Shown here: one piece after another, positions 16,408 to 25,486 of the stretch | Layout of the letters: the number at the start of each line of letters is the position of its first letter | How positions within the stretch are numbered: position 1 is the first letter of the stretch | Source: Nocardioides renjunii | Lineage (GTDB): Bacteria; Actinomycetota; Actinomycetes; Propionibacteriales; Nocardioidaceae | DNA: 64,000 nt | Direction: 5' to 3' | Assembly (NCBI RefSeq): GCF_034661175.1 | Contig: NZ_CP141058.1 | Location: 2,170,001 to 2,234,000 of the forward strand | The notes under the pieces: generated by a model | What the model was told of the DNA's origin: nothing | Seen by the model: only the letters and a program-made list of their open reading frames with translations | Databases searched by the model: none | Position numbers and translations under genes: made by a program

Positions 16408-17090
16408 GCGCGCCCACCGAGCCGATGGTCGCCGTGCGGGGGCTCGTCCGGACGTACGGGACCGGCGGCACCGCCGTGCACGCGCTGCGCGAGGTGTCCT
16501 TCGACGTGGCACCCGGCGAGATGGTCGCCGTGGTCGGCCGGTCCGGGTCGGGCAAGACCACCCTGCTCAACGTCGTCGGCGGGCTGGACCGGCCCGACGC
16601 GGGGACGGTCCGCGTGGACGGCACCGAGGTCACCGACCTCGACGAGCAGGGGCTGAGCCGGCTGCGGCGCGACACGATCGCCTACGTCTTCCAGACCTTC
16701 GGCCTCGTCCCGGCGCTCACCGCCGCGGAGAACGTCGGCGTCCCGCTGCGGCTGCGGCACACGCCCGTGCCTGAGCGCGAGGAGCGGACCGCCCTGCTGC
16801 TGGACCTGGTCGGCCTGCGCGAGCACGCGCTGCAGCGGCCGGCGGAGCTCTCCGGCGGACAGCAGCAGCGCGTGGCCATCGCCCGCGCGCTCGCCGGCTC
16901 CCCCCGGCTCCTGCTGGCCGACGAGCCGACCGGCCAGCTCGACACGGAGACGGGCCTAGCCGTGATGGCGCTGCTGCGCGCGGTCGTGGAGTCCGAGGGC
17001 GTGACGGCGGTCGTCGCGACGCACGACGCGGTGCTGATGTCGCTCGCCGACCGGGTGCTCACGATCTCGGACGGGCGGGTCGACGGCTGA
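16404..17090 (+). CDS. ABC exporter ATPase (MacB/LolD type)
   Basis: A 228-aa ATPase with Walker A GRSGSGKTT (45-53), Q-loop VFQTFGLVP, signature LSGGQQQRV, Walker B LLLADEPTGQLDTETG and H-loop VATHD. Length is that of a standard stand-alone ATPase, without the tail of its neighbour. The start is GTG at 16404 inside the stop of the first ATPase gene. Two different ATPases followed by two large FtsX permeases imply a heteromeric complex. The substrate is unknown; such systems export peptides or lipoproteins or mediate antimicrobial resistance. Confidence 0.92.
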   Translation: MSAPTEPMVAVRGLVRTYGTGGTAVHALREVSFDVAPGEMVAVVGRSGSGKTTLLNVVGGLDRPDAGTVRVDGTEVTDLDEQGLSRLRRDTIAYVFQTFGLVPALTAAENVGVPLRLRHTPVPEREERTALLLDLVGLREHALQRPAELSGGQQQRVAIARALAGSPRLLLADEPTGQLDTETGLAVMALLRAVVESEGVTAVVATHDAVLMSLADRVLTISDGRVDG

Positions 17091-17100
17091 TGGCCCGGCC

Positions 17101-20100
17101 GTGCTGACCCTGGTCCTGCGCCGCGCGTACGTCCAGCGACGGCTGCTGACCGCCGTCGTCCTCCTCGTCGCCACCGCCGCCACGCTGGTCGGGGTGTGCG
17201 CCCTCATGCTGGGCGCCACCGCGGACCGCGCCTTCGCGGTGGAGGTCCGGCGGGCCCCGTCCGCCGACCTGGGCGTCACCGCCTTCCTGGTCGAGGTCGC
17301 GGGGGACGACGTGCCGGCGGCCCGCGCCGAGGCGACCGCCGTCGTCGAGGACGTCCTCGCGCCGATGCGCCCCTCGCTCGACGTCACGGCCACGTCCCGG
17401 CTGCGCCGGCTCGACGGGGACGACGGCCGCCTGGCCTACCTCACGGGCACCGACGCGCTGCCCGCCCGGGCCGACCTGGTGGCCGGCCGCTGGCCGACAG
17501 CAGCCACGATCGGGGCCGGTGGTGGGAACGGCGCAGGCCCCGACGCGGTGCTCGAGGCCGCCGTCCCCGCCACGACGGCGCGCCTGCTGGGGCTCGCCCC
17601 GGGTGACGAGGTGGTGCTGGGCCGCGAGGTCGGGCTCGACGGCAGCGACGTGCCGGTCACGGTCGTGGTGGTCGGCACGTTCCGGCCGCGTGCGGACGTG
17701 GAGTGGGAGCGGGACCCGCTGGCCGGGGCCGGGTTCGCGGCGGCATACAGCGACGGGCTGGAGGCGGCCCCCACCTACGGCCCCTTCGTGCTGCGGGAGG
17801 CGGCGTTCGCGGCGTCCGGCTCGTTCGCCAAGGGGCTCCGGGTGACCGGCCACCCCCGGCGCGCGCTGGCCGGCGACGAGCCGCTGCGGGCGTCCGCGGG
17901 GTCGCTCGGCGATGCGTCCCGCCGGCTGGCCTCCGGGGTCGGCGACCGCGCGCGCATCACCCGGCTCGCCTCCGACCTGCCCACCACGCTCGAACGCGTG
18001 CACGCCCAGCAGGCGAGCACCCGGGCGACCGTCGTGGTGGTGCTGCTCCTCGGGACCGCCCTCTCGCTCGCCGCGGCGCTGCTGGCCGGGTGGCTGGTGG
18101 CCGCGGTCCGCGAGGACGAGCAGGACCTCCTGCGGGCGATGGGGCTCGACCGGCGCCAGCAGGTGGGCGCCGCGACGCTCGAGGCGCTGCTGCTGGCGTG
18201 CCTGGCGGCAGCAGTCGCGGTGCCGGTGGCGTCCGTGGTGCACTCCCGGCTGACGCACCTGCCCGACCTGCGCGCAGCGGGGCTGGAGCAGCCGCCCACC
18301 GTCTCGGCGCTGCTGCTGCTCTCGGTGCTCGGAGCGGCCGTGGCCCTGACGATGGCCCTCGTCGCGACGAGCGTCGGCACCGCCCGCGGTCCCGACCCCG
18401 TGTCGCGGCCCGGCGCGCTGGTCCGGCTGGGACTCGCCCCGCTGCTGCTGCTCGTCGCGGTGGCCGCCTGGTGGCAGCTGCGCTCCCAGCCGGCCACCGT
18501 CGCCCGTCCCGGCGACGTCACGCTGGCCCTGGCGCCCGTCGTGTTCGTCGCCGCGTCGACCGCGCTCGCCGTACGCGTCGTGCCGGTGCTGCTGGGGTGG
18601 GCGGCGCGAGTCGGGATCCGCTCGCGCTCCTTCGTCCTGCCGCTGGCCGCCCAGCAGGCCGCCCGGCGGCGCCACACCGGCACGGCGATGGTGCTGGTCG
18701 CCGCTGCGGCGGCGTGCGCGGTCTTCGGGGTCGCGCTGCGCACGACGTGGCACCAGTCCCAGGAGGACCAGGCGGCACTGCGCGTCGGCACGGACGTCGC
18801 CCTCGCCCTGCCGGCCCCGGCGGGGCTGCAGGAGGCCCGCGAGGTAGCCGCCGCCGTCCCGGACGGGTCCCCCGACCCGGTCGTCTCACCGGTCATCCAC
18901 CGTCCGCTGGCGCTCGGTCGCTACGTCGGGCAGGAGGGTCGGCGTCCGGTGCTCGTGGCGGTCGACACCCGGCACGCGGGGGCGCTGCTGCGGGGGCGCA
19001 CCGAGCCCGGGTGGGACTGGGCCGGTGTCGGCGAGGCACTGGCGCCCGAGGGGTCCGTGGCGGGGGTGTCCCTGCCCGAGGACGGGGAGGGCGTCCGGCT
19101 CCGGGGACGGAGCCCGCGAGGCGCCGCACTGACGGTCGCGCCCACCGCGGTGGTCGAGGACCCGTCCGGGTTCCGCGCGTCCGTCGGTGCGCGACCGCTC
19201 GCGCTGGACGGACGCCCGCACCCCGTGGAGTGGACCAGCCCCCTGGGCTCCGGGCTGCGGCTGGTCGGGCTCCGGCTCGAGCTCGACGGCGACCCCGGCG
19301 CCGCCCCGAGCACCGACGCGGACGTCGAGGTCGTCGTGACGGTCCCGGCCGCCGGCGACGGGCTCGACGACGGTCCGGCCTGGCAGCTGCTGCCGCTGCA
19401 GCAGGACAGCCCGGTCGCCGGTGCCGCCGTCTCCGTCGCGCCGACCGGGGCCGGCACCGAGCTGCGGGCGAGCCTGGGGATCAACCTCGCCTACTACGCC
19501 TACACGGGTGCCGACGTCCTGGCCAGTGCCTTCCCCACTCCCCCGCACGTCCCCGTCGTCGTCTCCCAGGACCTGGTCGACGCGGTCGGTGCGCGGGTCG
19601 GGGACGAGCTGTCCGCCCTCGTCGGCGACGCGGTCCTGCTGCTGCGGGTGACGGCGGTCGTGCCCACCGTCCCGTCCGCGCCCGGCCAGGTCGCCGTCCT
19701 GGCCGACACCGACATGCTGTCGCGCGCGTTGATCGACGTCGGCAGGCTCGACCCGGTCGTGGACGGCTGGTGGGTGGGACGTCCGCCCGCGGCGACGGCA
19801 CCGGCCCTGCGCTCGCTCGGCCTCGGGGAGGTCACCGTCCGGCAGGACGTCGCCGACCAGCTCGCCCAGGGCCCGCTCCGGGTCACCGTCCCGACGACGC
19901 TGCTGGCGCTGGTGGCGGTCGCCGTGGTGATGCTCGCCGCCGCCGTGGGGCTGGTGCTCAGCGCCGAGCGGCAGCGCCGCTCCTCCGAGGTGGTGCGCCT
20001 CCGGGCGCTGGGACTGTCGCGCCGGGACGCGCGACGGCTCCTGGTGGCCGAGCACCTGGCGTTCTTCGTCCCCCTCGTCCTCGTCGGGACGCTCGTCGGC

Positions 20101-20310
20101 CTCCTGGCGGCCGTGTCGCTGGGGCCGCACCTCGTCCGCTCCGACCTCGGCGCCGCTCCCGTCCCGGCTGCCGTCGCGACCTGGTCGTGGGCGACCGAGC
20201 TGCTCCTCGTGGGCGGGCTGCTGCTCGTCACCCTCGTGCTGACCGCCGGCCTCGCGGCGGCCCACGTCCGCCGGTCGGACCCCGCCCAGCTGCGAGCCGG
20301 TGACCTGTGA
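17101..20310 (+). CDS. Large FtsX-like ABC permease, subunit 1
   Basis: A 1069-aa membrane protein. One N-terminal helix (about residues 15-38) is followed by a 270-residue extracytoplasmic domain, a first FtsX-type helix bundle (about 310-550, including VVVVLLLGTALSLAAALLAG and VSALLLLSVLGAAVALTMAL), a second large extracytoplasmic domain (about 550-930) and a C-terminal FtsX bundle (about 930-1060) with LRALGLSRRDARRLLVAEH as coupling segment. The start is GTG at 17101, 10 nt after the second ATPase. The double FtsX layout marks it as an exporter subunit of the MacB superfamily. Confidence 0.88.
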   Translation: MLTLVLRRAYVQRRLLTAVVLLVATAATLVGVCALMLGATADRAFAVEVRRAPSADLGVTAFLVEVAGDDVPAARAEATAVVEDVLAPMRPSLDVTATSRLRRLDGDDGRLAYLTGTDALPARADLVAGRWPTAATIGAGGGNGAGPDAVLEAAVPATTARLLGLAPGDEVVLGREVGLDGSDVPVTVVVVGTFRPRADVEWERDPLAGAGFAAAYSDGLEAAPTYGPFVLREAAFAASGSFAKGLRVTGHPRRALAGDEPLRASAGSLGDASRRLASGVGDRARITRLASDLPTTLERVHAQQASTRATVVVVLLLGTALSLAAALLAGWLVAAVREDEQDLLRAMGLDRRQQVGAATLEALLLACLAAAVAVPVASVVHSRLTHLPDLRAAGLEQPPTVSALLLLSVLGAAVALTMALVATSVGTARGPDPVSRPGALVRLGLAPLLLLVAVAAWWQLRSQPATVARPGDVTLALAPVVFVAASTALAVRVVPVLLGWAARVGIRSRSFVLPLAAQQAARRRHTGTAMVLVAAAAACAVFGVALRTTWHQSQEDQAALRVGTDVALALPAPAGLQEAREVAAAVPDGSPDPVVSPVIHRPLALGRYVGQEGRRPVLVAVDTRHAGALLRGRTEPGWDWAGVGEALAPEGSVAGVSLPEDGEGVRLRGRSPRGAALTVAPTAVVEDPSGFRASVGARPLALDGRPHPVEWTSPLGSGLRLVGLRLELDGDPGAAPSTDADVEVVVTVPAAGDGLDDGPAWQLLPLQQDSPVAGAAVSVAPTGAGTELRASLGINLAYYAYTGADVLASAFPTPPHVPVVVSQDLVDAVGARVGDELSALVGDAVLLLRVTAVVPTVPSAPGQVAVLADTDMLSRALIDVGRLDPVVDGWWVGRPPAATAPALRSLGLGEVTVRQDVADQLAQGPLRVTVPTTLLALVAVAVVMLAAAVGLVLSAERQRRSSEVVRLRALGLSRRDARRLLVAEHLAFFVPLVLVGTLVGLLAAVSLGPHLVRSDLGAAPVPAAVATWSWATELLLVGGLLLVTLVLTAGLAAAHVRRSDPAQLRAGDL

Positions 20311-23006
20311 TGCGTACGCCCCGCCTGCACGTCGCCACCCTGCGGGGTCGCTGGCGCGCGGACCGCGGCCTGCTCCTCCTCGCCGGCCTCGTCGTGGCCC
20401 TGACCACCGCCCTGACCGCGGCCGTCGCGCCGCTCGCGGAGCGCACGGCCGACCGCGCCATGGCCGCGACCGTGGGTGACGCCGGGTCGCGCAGCGCCGT
20501 GGTCGCGACGATGCCGGAGTGGTACGACGACCCCCGCGGCAAGACGCGCGACCCGACCACGGCCGTCCAGGTGCGCCAGGACGCCGACTACGCCGACGAG
20601 GCCCTGCCACCGGAGATGGCGTCGGTGCTGCGCCCCGGCGTCACGACCATCACCACGCCCGACCTGCAGCTGCTCGACGCCGGCCCGGGACGCTTCCTGG
20701 AGCTCGTCCACCTCGACACCCCCGCCGGCCCGCCCGCCGTCAGCTGGACCCGGGGAGGTCCGCCGCGGGCGAGCGTCGGACCCCGCCGGGCCGACGCCGC
20801 CGTGGGGGCCGGTGCCGGCCCGTGGACGGTGCAGGTCGCCGTGTCGGAGACCGTGGCCGACGCGCTCGGCCTGCAGGTCGGGGACCGCCTGCCGGCCCGG
20901 GACGAGCAGGGCCGGGAGGTCCGGATCCGCGTCAGCGGCACGTTCGCGCCGGTCGACGAGGACGACGGGGTGTGGGGGCTCGCGCCCCGCGTCCTGCGGC
21001 CCGCCCAGGGGAGGTCCGACGGCGTGCCGTTCACCTCGGCGTCCGCCCTGGTCTCCACCGCGTCGCTCCCGGACCTCCGCCTCGGCCTCCCGGCCGACGA
21101 CCTCACCCACCGGGTGGTCTTCGGCCCCGAGCCCGAGCGGGTGCGATGGGACCGGTCCGCGGCGCTGGGGCGGTCGGTGGTGGGCCTGCAGTCGTCCGCC
21201 GGGCTCGCCCGGGGCGACATCTCCTGGGACAGCCTGCTCGGCGGGGTCCTCGACGACGGCCGGGCGCAGGTCGCGTCCGCCCGCGGCCAGGCCCAGGTGC
21301 TCCTGGTCGGGCTGGTGACCTGCGCGCTGCTGGTGCTCGTCCTGGCGGCGCAGCTGCTGGTGCGCCGGCGCGCGGGCCCGATCGCCATGGCCCGGCAGCG
21401 CGGCGCCGCGGTGGTCGACGTCGCGGGCGAGCTGCTGGTGGAGGCGGTGGTCGTGGCGGTGCTCGCGGCGGCCGCGGGGCTGGGCGTCGTCGTGCTGCTC
21501 ACCGGGTCCGCCGGATGGGGCTGGGCCGTGGCGGTAGTCCTCGCGGCCGCGTCGGCGGCGCCCGTCCTCGGTGCCGTCGCCGCCGTCCGGGCCGCCGGAG
21601 GCCGGCGGGCGCCGGCCAACCGCGCCGCACGTCGTACGGCCGCCCGGGCGGTGCGACTGCGGCGGCTCGCCGTCGAGGCAGCCGTGCTGGTGGTGGCCGC
21701 GACGTCCTACGTCGCCCTCCGTCAGCGCGGTGTGGTGGGCGTCGACGGCACCGACGGTGACCTCACCGCGGCCGGCGCGCCGACCTGGTGGGCGCTCGCG
21801 GTCGCGGTGGTCCTCCTCCGCCTGCTGCCGCCGGTGCTCCGGCGGGCGGTGCACGCCGCGCGCCGCTCCTCGGGGGGCTCGCTGTTCGTCGTCGCCGCGC
21901 GCCTGACGGAGACCGGCAGCCGTGCCCTGCCGGTGCTGGTGACCACGGTCGCGGTCACCCTCACCACGCTGGGCGCCGCGCTGGCCGCGACCGAGCGCGA
22001 GGGGCAGGCGGAGGCAGCCCTGGCGGCGGTCGGGGGCGACGCCCGCCTCGACGCCTCCCCCACCGCTTCGCTGGACGAGGCCGCCCGCCGGCTGTCGGAC
22101 GCCCCGGGGGTCCGGGCCGCCGTCGCCGCGCGGGTGGAGGACGGGGTGCAGGTCTCGTCCCGCGGCCTGACCGAGACCGTGCGGGTCGTCGTCGTCGACG
22201 CCGCGGCCTACCAGCGGCTCCTGGAGCGCAGCGACCTCCCCGACGCCCCCGACCTGGCGCGGCTGGGGACGGCACCGGACGGCACGCTGCCGGCGCTGCT
22301 CCTCGGCGACGACGCCCTGCGCGACGACCCGGTGCTGCGCTGGGAGGGCGCCAGCGTCCCGTTCGAGGTCGTGGGCACGGCCCCGGACGTGGGTGCCTCC
22401 GTCGATCCCGTCCTCGTGGTCGACCGCGACGACCTCGCCGACGCCGGCGTCGGAGCAGCACCCGGCACGGTCTGGGCGGTGGGCCCCGGCGCAGAGGGAG
22501 CACTTCGTGCCGTCGACACCGGGAGCATTCCGGTCGACACCGTGGTGGGCCTCCACGACGAGCTGGACCGTCGTCGGGACGCCCCGCTCCCCTCCGCCCT
22601 GCTCCGGCTCGCGGTGGTGGCGTCGCTCCTGGTGCTGGCCCTGGCGGCGCTGGGAGCAGTGCTCGCCGCGGCCGCCGAGGCGCCGGCCCGCGCGGAGTCC
22701 CTCGGACGGCTCCGCGCCCTGGGCATCCCCGACCGTGACCTGAGCAGGATCGTGGCCGCCGAGCTGGCGGTCCCGGTCGTCGTCGCCGGCCTGGTCGGCG
22801 TCGCGTCGGGGATCGCGTGTGCGTACGCCGTCCTCGGCTCGCTGTCGCTCGAGCGGCTCACCGGCCAGTCCGGGCCACCCGCGGTCGTCGTGCCGTGGTG
22901 GACGGTCGTCGCCGTGGCCGTGCTGGTCGCCACCGTCGTGGTGGTGGCCTCGCTCGAGTGGCGCCGACTCCGAGGACGGCCGCTGGCAGAGCTTCTGCGG
23001 AGCTGA
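20310..23006 (+). CDS. Large FtsX-like ABC permease, subunit 2
   Basis: An 898-aa paralogue of the preceding permease. An N-terminal helix (LLLLAGLVVALTTALTAAVA) is followed by an extracytoplasmic domain (about 40-325), a central FtsX bundle (about 328-560; LLVGLVTCALLVLVLAAQLL), a second extracytoplasmic region and a C-terminal bundle (about 765-895) with LRALGIPDRDLSRIVAAEL. ATG 20310 shares its first base with the preceding TGA; the adjacent GTG at 20307 is an alternative. It completes a four-gene ATPase-ATPase-permease-permease operon. The substrate is unknown. Confidence 0.88.
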   Translation: MRTPRLHVATLRGRWRADRGLLLLAGLVVALTTALTAAVAPLAERTADRAMAATVGDAGSRSAVVATMPEWYDDPRGKTRDPTTAVQVRQDADYADEALPPEMASVLRPGVTTITTPDLQLLDAGPGRFLELVHLDTPAGPPAVSWTRGGPPRASVGPRRADAAVGAGAGPWTVQVAVSETVADALGLQVGDRLPARDEQGREVRIRVSGTFAPVDEDDGVWGLAPRVLRPAQGRSDGVPFTSASALVSTASLPDLRLGLPADDLTHRVVFGPEPERVRWDRSAALGRSVVGLQSSAGLARGDISWDSLLGGVLDDGRAQVASARGQAQVLLVGLVTCALLVLVLAAQLLVRRRAGPIAMARQRGAAVVDVAGELLVEAVVVAVLAAAAGLGVVVLLTGSAGWGWAVAVVLAAASAAPVLGAVAAVRAAGGRRAPANRAARRTAARAVRLRRLAVEAAVLVVAATSYVALRQRGVVGVDGTDGDLTAAGAPTWWALAVAVVLLRLLPPVLRRAVHAARRSSGGSLFVVAARLTETGSRALPVLVTTVAVTLTTLGAALAATEREGQAEAALAAVGGDARLDASPTASLDEAARRLSDAPGVRAAVAARVEDGVQVSSRGLTETVRVVVVDAAAYQRLLERSDLPDAPDLARLGTAPDGTLPALLLGDDALRDDPVLRWEGASVPFEVVGTAPDVGASVDPVLVVDRDDLADAGVGAAPGTVWAVGPGAEGALRAVDTGSIPVDTVVGLHDELDRRRDAPLPSALLRLAVVASLLVLALAALGAVLAAAAEAPARAESLGRLRALGIPDRDLSRIVAAELAVPVVVAGLVGVASGIACAYAVLGSLSLERLTGQSGPPAVVVPWWTVVAVAVLVATVVVVASLEWRRLRGRPLAELLRS

Positions 23007-23041
23007 CGCGCCGGGCCCCCGCGTCGCCTGCCCGCTGTCGC

Positions 23042-23506
23042 TCAGGTGCGACGAGAGACGTACCCGTCCAGGTTGCCCAGCGTGGAGGCGAGGGCAGCTG
23101 CGTGGTCTGCGCTGGAGATGCCGTCGGGGACCCCCGTCGCCGTGATCGCGACGCGCGTGCCGCCGTCCACCGGCTCGAGCGCCCACGTGAGCGTCATGGT
23201 CCCGGCGAAGCGAGGGTCGTCCGAGACGAAGTCCGCCTCCTCGACCAGCCGACGCGGCGCGTCGACGCTGACGAACCGCACCTCGACCACGTCGGTGTTC
23301 CCGCCCGACTTGCCGGGAGTCGCCTCGTCGTCGTACGTCAGGACGAGGCCGTAGCCGCCACCGGCCCTGGCATCGAACCGGGTGAACCGGCCGGACATGC
23401 CGGCAGGGGGCAGCCACACGGTCCTCGCGTCCTCGTCGACGATCGCAGCGAAGACGTCGTCGCGTGGCGCCGTCACCACTGCCTGTGCCTCGTCAGTGTG
23501 GCTCAT
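23042..23506 (-). CDS. SRPBCC (AHSA1-like) domain protein
   Basis: A 154-aa protein with the START/SRPBCC helix-grip fold of the AHSA1 (activator of Hsp90 ATPase homologue) family: VVTAPRDDVFAAIVDEDARTVWLPP at the N-terminus, then TRFDARAGGGYGLVL, RFVSVDAPRRLVEEADF, GTMTLTWALEPVDGGTRVAI and a final helix. Such proteins bind hydrophobic ligands; the ligand here is unknown. ATG 23506 is the first start that leaves the domain intact. It converges on the ABC operon with a 35-base gap. Confidence 0.88.
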   Translation of the reverse strand: MSHTDEAQAVVTAPRDDVFAAIVDEDARTVWLPPAGMSGRFTRFDARAGGGYGLVLTYDDEATPGKSGGNTDVVEVRFVSVDAPRRLVEEADFVSDDPRFAGTMTLTWALEPVDGGTRVAITATGVPDGISSADHAAALASTLGNLDGYVSRRT

Positions 23507-23568
23507 CCGTGCAGTGTGGCAGGCCGAGACGGACTCCCGCCCCTGTTGCCGGACGTGGCAGCCGCGGA

Positions 23569-24483
23569 TCACGGCGTCGCGACAACGTCGTCCGCTGGCG
23601 CCTCGCGGGCTGGACGTACGACCGCGGTGGCCCGCGGTGGGCGCAGCGCGACCAGCACGCCGACGAGCAGGATCACTCCCCCGCCCACCTCCGCCGCGTT
23701 GGGCTGCTCGTCGAGCAGCGCCCACGCCGAGGCCATGGCCACGACCGGGGCGAGGAGCACCCAGGGCACGACGGCGCTGGAGGGCCACCGGGCGAGCAGG
23801 CTGTTGAAGATGCCGTAGCCCACCAGCGAGGCCAGGCCGGCGGTGTAGAGCGTGGACACGACCGCGGTCCACGACAGGCCCGTCAGCGCCGATCCGACCG
23901 CGGCCGGACCGTCCACCAGCAGCGAGAGGCCGAGCAGCGGCACCGGCACCACGAGCGCCGACCAGACCGTCAGCGACAGCCCGCCGGAGACCCGGGCGGC
24001 GCGGGCCACGACGTTGCCGACGCCCCACGACAGCGCTGCCATGAGGCACAGGAGCAGGGCGAGGAGGGGGACGTGACTGCTCCGCCCGAGGCCCACCACG
24101 ACCAGACCGACGACCCCGAGCGCGACGCCCGCCGCCTGTGCGGGCGTGGGGGCCTCCCGCAGCACGCCCGCCGCGATCGCCACGGTGAAGACGACCTGGG
24201 CCTGCAGCACCAGCGCCGCCAGGCCGGGTGGCATGCCGACCGCGATGGCGACGTAGAGGAAGCCGAACTGGCCGAGCGACATGAACAGCCCGACCGCGAC
24301 GATGGTGCGCCAGGGCGCGTCGGGGCGCGCGACGAAGAAGATCGCCGGGACCACGACGGCGGTGAAGCGCAGGGCCACGAAGAGCAGCGGCGGCACGTCC
24401 GCCATGCCCCAGTCGATGACGACGAAGTTGAAGCCCCAGATGGACGCGACGAGCGCGGCGAGCAGGGAGTCACGGGTGGTCAC
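23569..24483 (-). CDS. EamA/DMT-family transporter
   Basis: A 304-aa protein with ten transmembrane helices in two EamA repeats: LAALVASIWGFNFVVIDWG opens the first and LCLMAALSWGVGNVVARAA the second. The family includes amino-acid and metabolite exporters (RhtA/YdcZ-like). The start is GTG at 24483. It is divergent from a LysR gene across 73 bases that contain a dyad, so the LysR protein probably controls it. The substrate cannot be predicted from sequence. Confidence 0.9.
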   Translation of the reverse strand: MTTRDSLLAALVASIWGFNFVVIDWGMADVPPLLFVALRFTAVVVPAIFFVARPDAPWRTIVAVGLFMSLGQFGFLYVAIAVGMPPGLAALVLQAQVVFTVAIAAGVLREAPTPAQAAGVALGVVGLVVVGLGRSSHVPLLALLLCLMAALSWGVGNVVARAARVSGGLSLTVWSALVVPVPLLGLSLLVDGPAAVGSALTGLSWTAVVSTLYTAGLASLVGYGIFNSLLARWPSSAVVPWVLLAPVVAMASAWALLDEQPNAAEVGGGVILLVGVLVALRPPRATAVVRPAREAPADDVVATP

Positions 24484-24513
24484 CGTCCCAGTCTCGGTCC
24501 CGACGACGATGAA

Positions 24514-24533
24514 GCACCAGCGATGCCTGGTGC
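24514..24533. promoter_or_regulatory. Candidate LysR operator between eamA and lysR
   Basis: GCACCAG-CGATGC-CTGGTGC is a perfect 7-bp inverted repeat with a 6-base centre. A second, wider pair ATGAAGC (24509-24515) and GCTTCAT (24552-24558) brackets it. TAGCAT at 24545-24550 is a likely -10 for lysR and lies 6 nt before its ATG, which suggests a leaderless transcript. Confidence 0.6.
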
Positions 24534-24556
24534 ACGTCACTGTGTAGCATCGCTTC

Positions 24557-25486
24557 ATGATCGACCTCGGTGCGCTCGCCAGCCTCCGCGCCGTCGACAC
24601 GCACGGGAGCGTCGTGGCCGCGGCAGAGGCGCTCGGGTTCACACCCAGCGCGGTGTCGCAGCAGGTCAAGCGCCTGGAGAAGCAGACCGGCGTCGCCCTG
24701 CTCGAGCGGGTCGGGCGTGGAGTCATGCTGACCGCGCACGGCCGGTTGCTCGTCACCGACGGGTCCCGGCTCCTCACCGACCTCGAGCAGCTCGAGTCGG
24801 GGCTGCACCGCGACTCCGGGCGGGTGGCCGGGCGCCTGCGGGTCGCCGCGTTCTCCACGGCGATGCGTGGGCTGCTCGCCCCCGTCGTCCGCGACCTCCT
24901 GCTCGGCCACCCCGACCTCACCCTCGCCCTGACCGAGCGCGAGCCCTGGGACACGGTCGACCTGGTGGCGTCCGGGCAGCAGGACCTCGGCATCGTGCAC
25001 AGCTGGGGCGACGTGCCCCTCCACGTCCCGAGCCACCTCGTCGGGGTCACCATCGCCCACGACGTCGCCGACGTCATCGTCCCGCGCGACCACCGCCTGG
25101 CCCGACACACCCGGGTCTCGCCGCGCGACCTGGTCGACGAGGCGTGGGTCGCCACGCCCGAGGGCACGATCTGCCGCCAGTGGCTGAGCCGGATGTACGA
25201 CGGCACCGACCGCACCCCGCGCATCGCCCACGTCGCGATGGAGTTCGACTCCCACCTCGCGCTCGTCGGCGCGGGCCTCGGCATCGCGCTCGTCCCCCGG
25301 CTCGGTCGCCGACCGCTCTCCGACGACGTCGTCGCCGTGATGGCCCACCGACCCACACCGACGCGGGAGATCACCGTGCTGCACCGGGCGTCGATGGTCG
25401 AGTCGCCCGCCGTGCGCGCCGTCGTCGAGGCCCTCCGCCGACCGTCCACCGACCCGCACCGAGGAGACCCATGCCGTCGCACCTGA
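24557..25486 (+). CDS. LysR-family transcriptional regulator
   Basis: A 309-aa regulator. The N-terminal winged helix-turn-helix is residues 4-62 (ALASLRAVDTHGSVVAAAEA, PSAVSQQVKRLEKQTGVALL) and a periplasmic-binding-like effector domain follows (RLRVAAFSTAMRGLLAPVV, LGIVHSWGD, LVGAGLGIALVPRLG). It is transcribed divergently from an EamA exporter, the typical layout for a LysR exporter regulator, and its 3' end overlaps the acyl-CoA dehydrogenase start by 16 nt. The effector is unknown. A near-leaderless mRNA is suggested by the -10 position. Confidence 0.92.
   Translation: MIDLGALASLRAVDTHGSVVAAAEALGFTPSAVSQQVKRLEKQTGVALLERVGRGVMLTAHGRLLVTDGSRLLTDLEQLESGLHRDSGRVAGRLRVAAFSTAMRGLLAPVVRDLLLGHPDLTLALTEREPWDTVDLVASGQQDLGIVHSWGDVPLHVPSHLVGVTIAHDVADVIVPRDHRLARHTRVSPRDLVDEAWVATPEGTICRQWLSRMYDGTDRTPRIAHVAMEFDSHLALVGAGLGIALVPRLGRRPLSDDVVAVMAHRPTPTREITVLHRASMVESPAVRAVVEALRRPSTDPHRGDPCRRT

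Noticed and set aside
19500..23417. A 1305-codon open frame on the minus strand
   Set aside because: It is antisense to the FtsX permeases, and its composition is that of the complement of a GC-rich coding strand.
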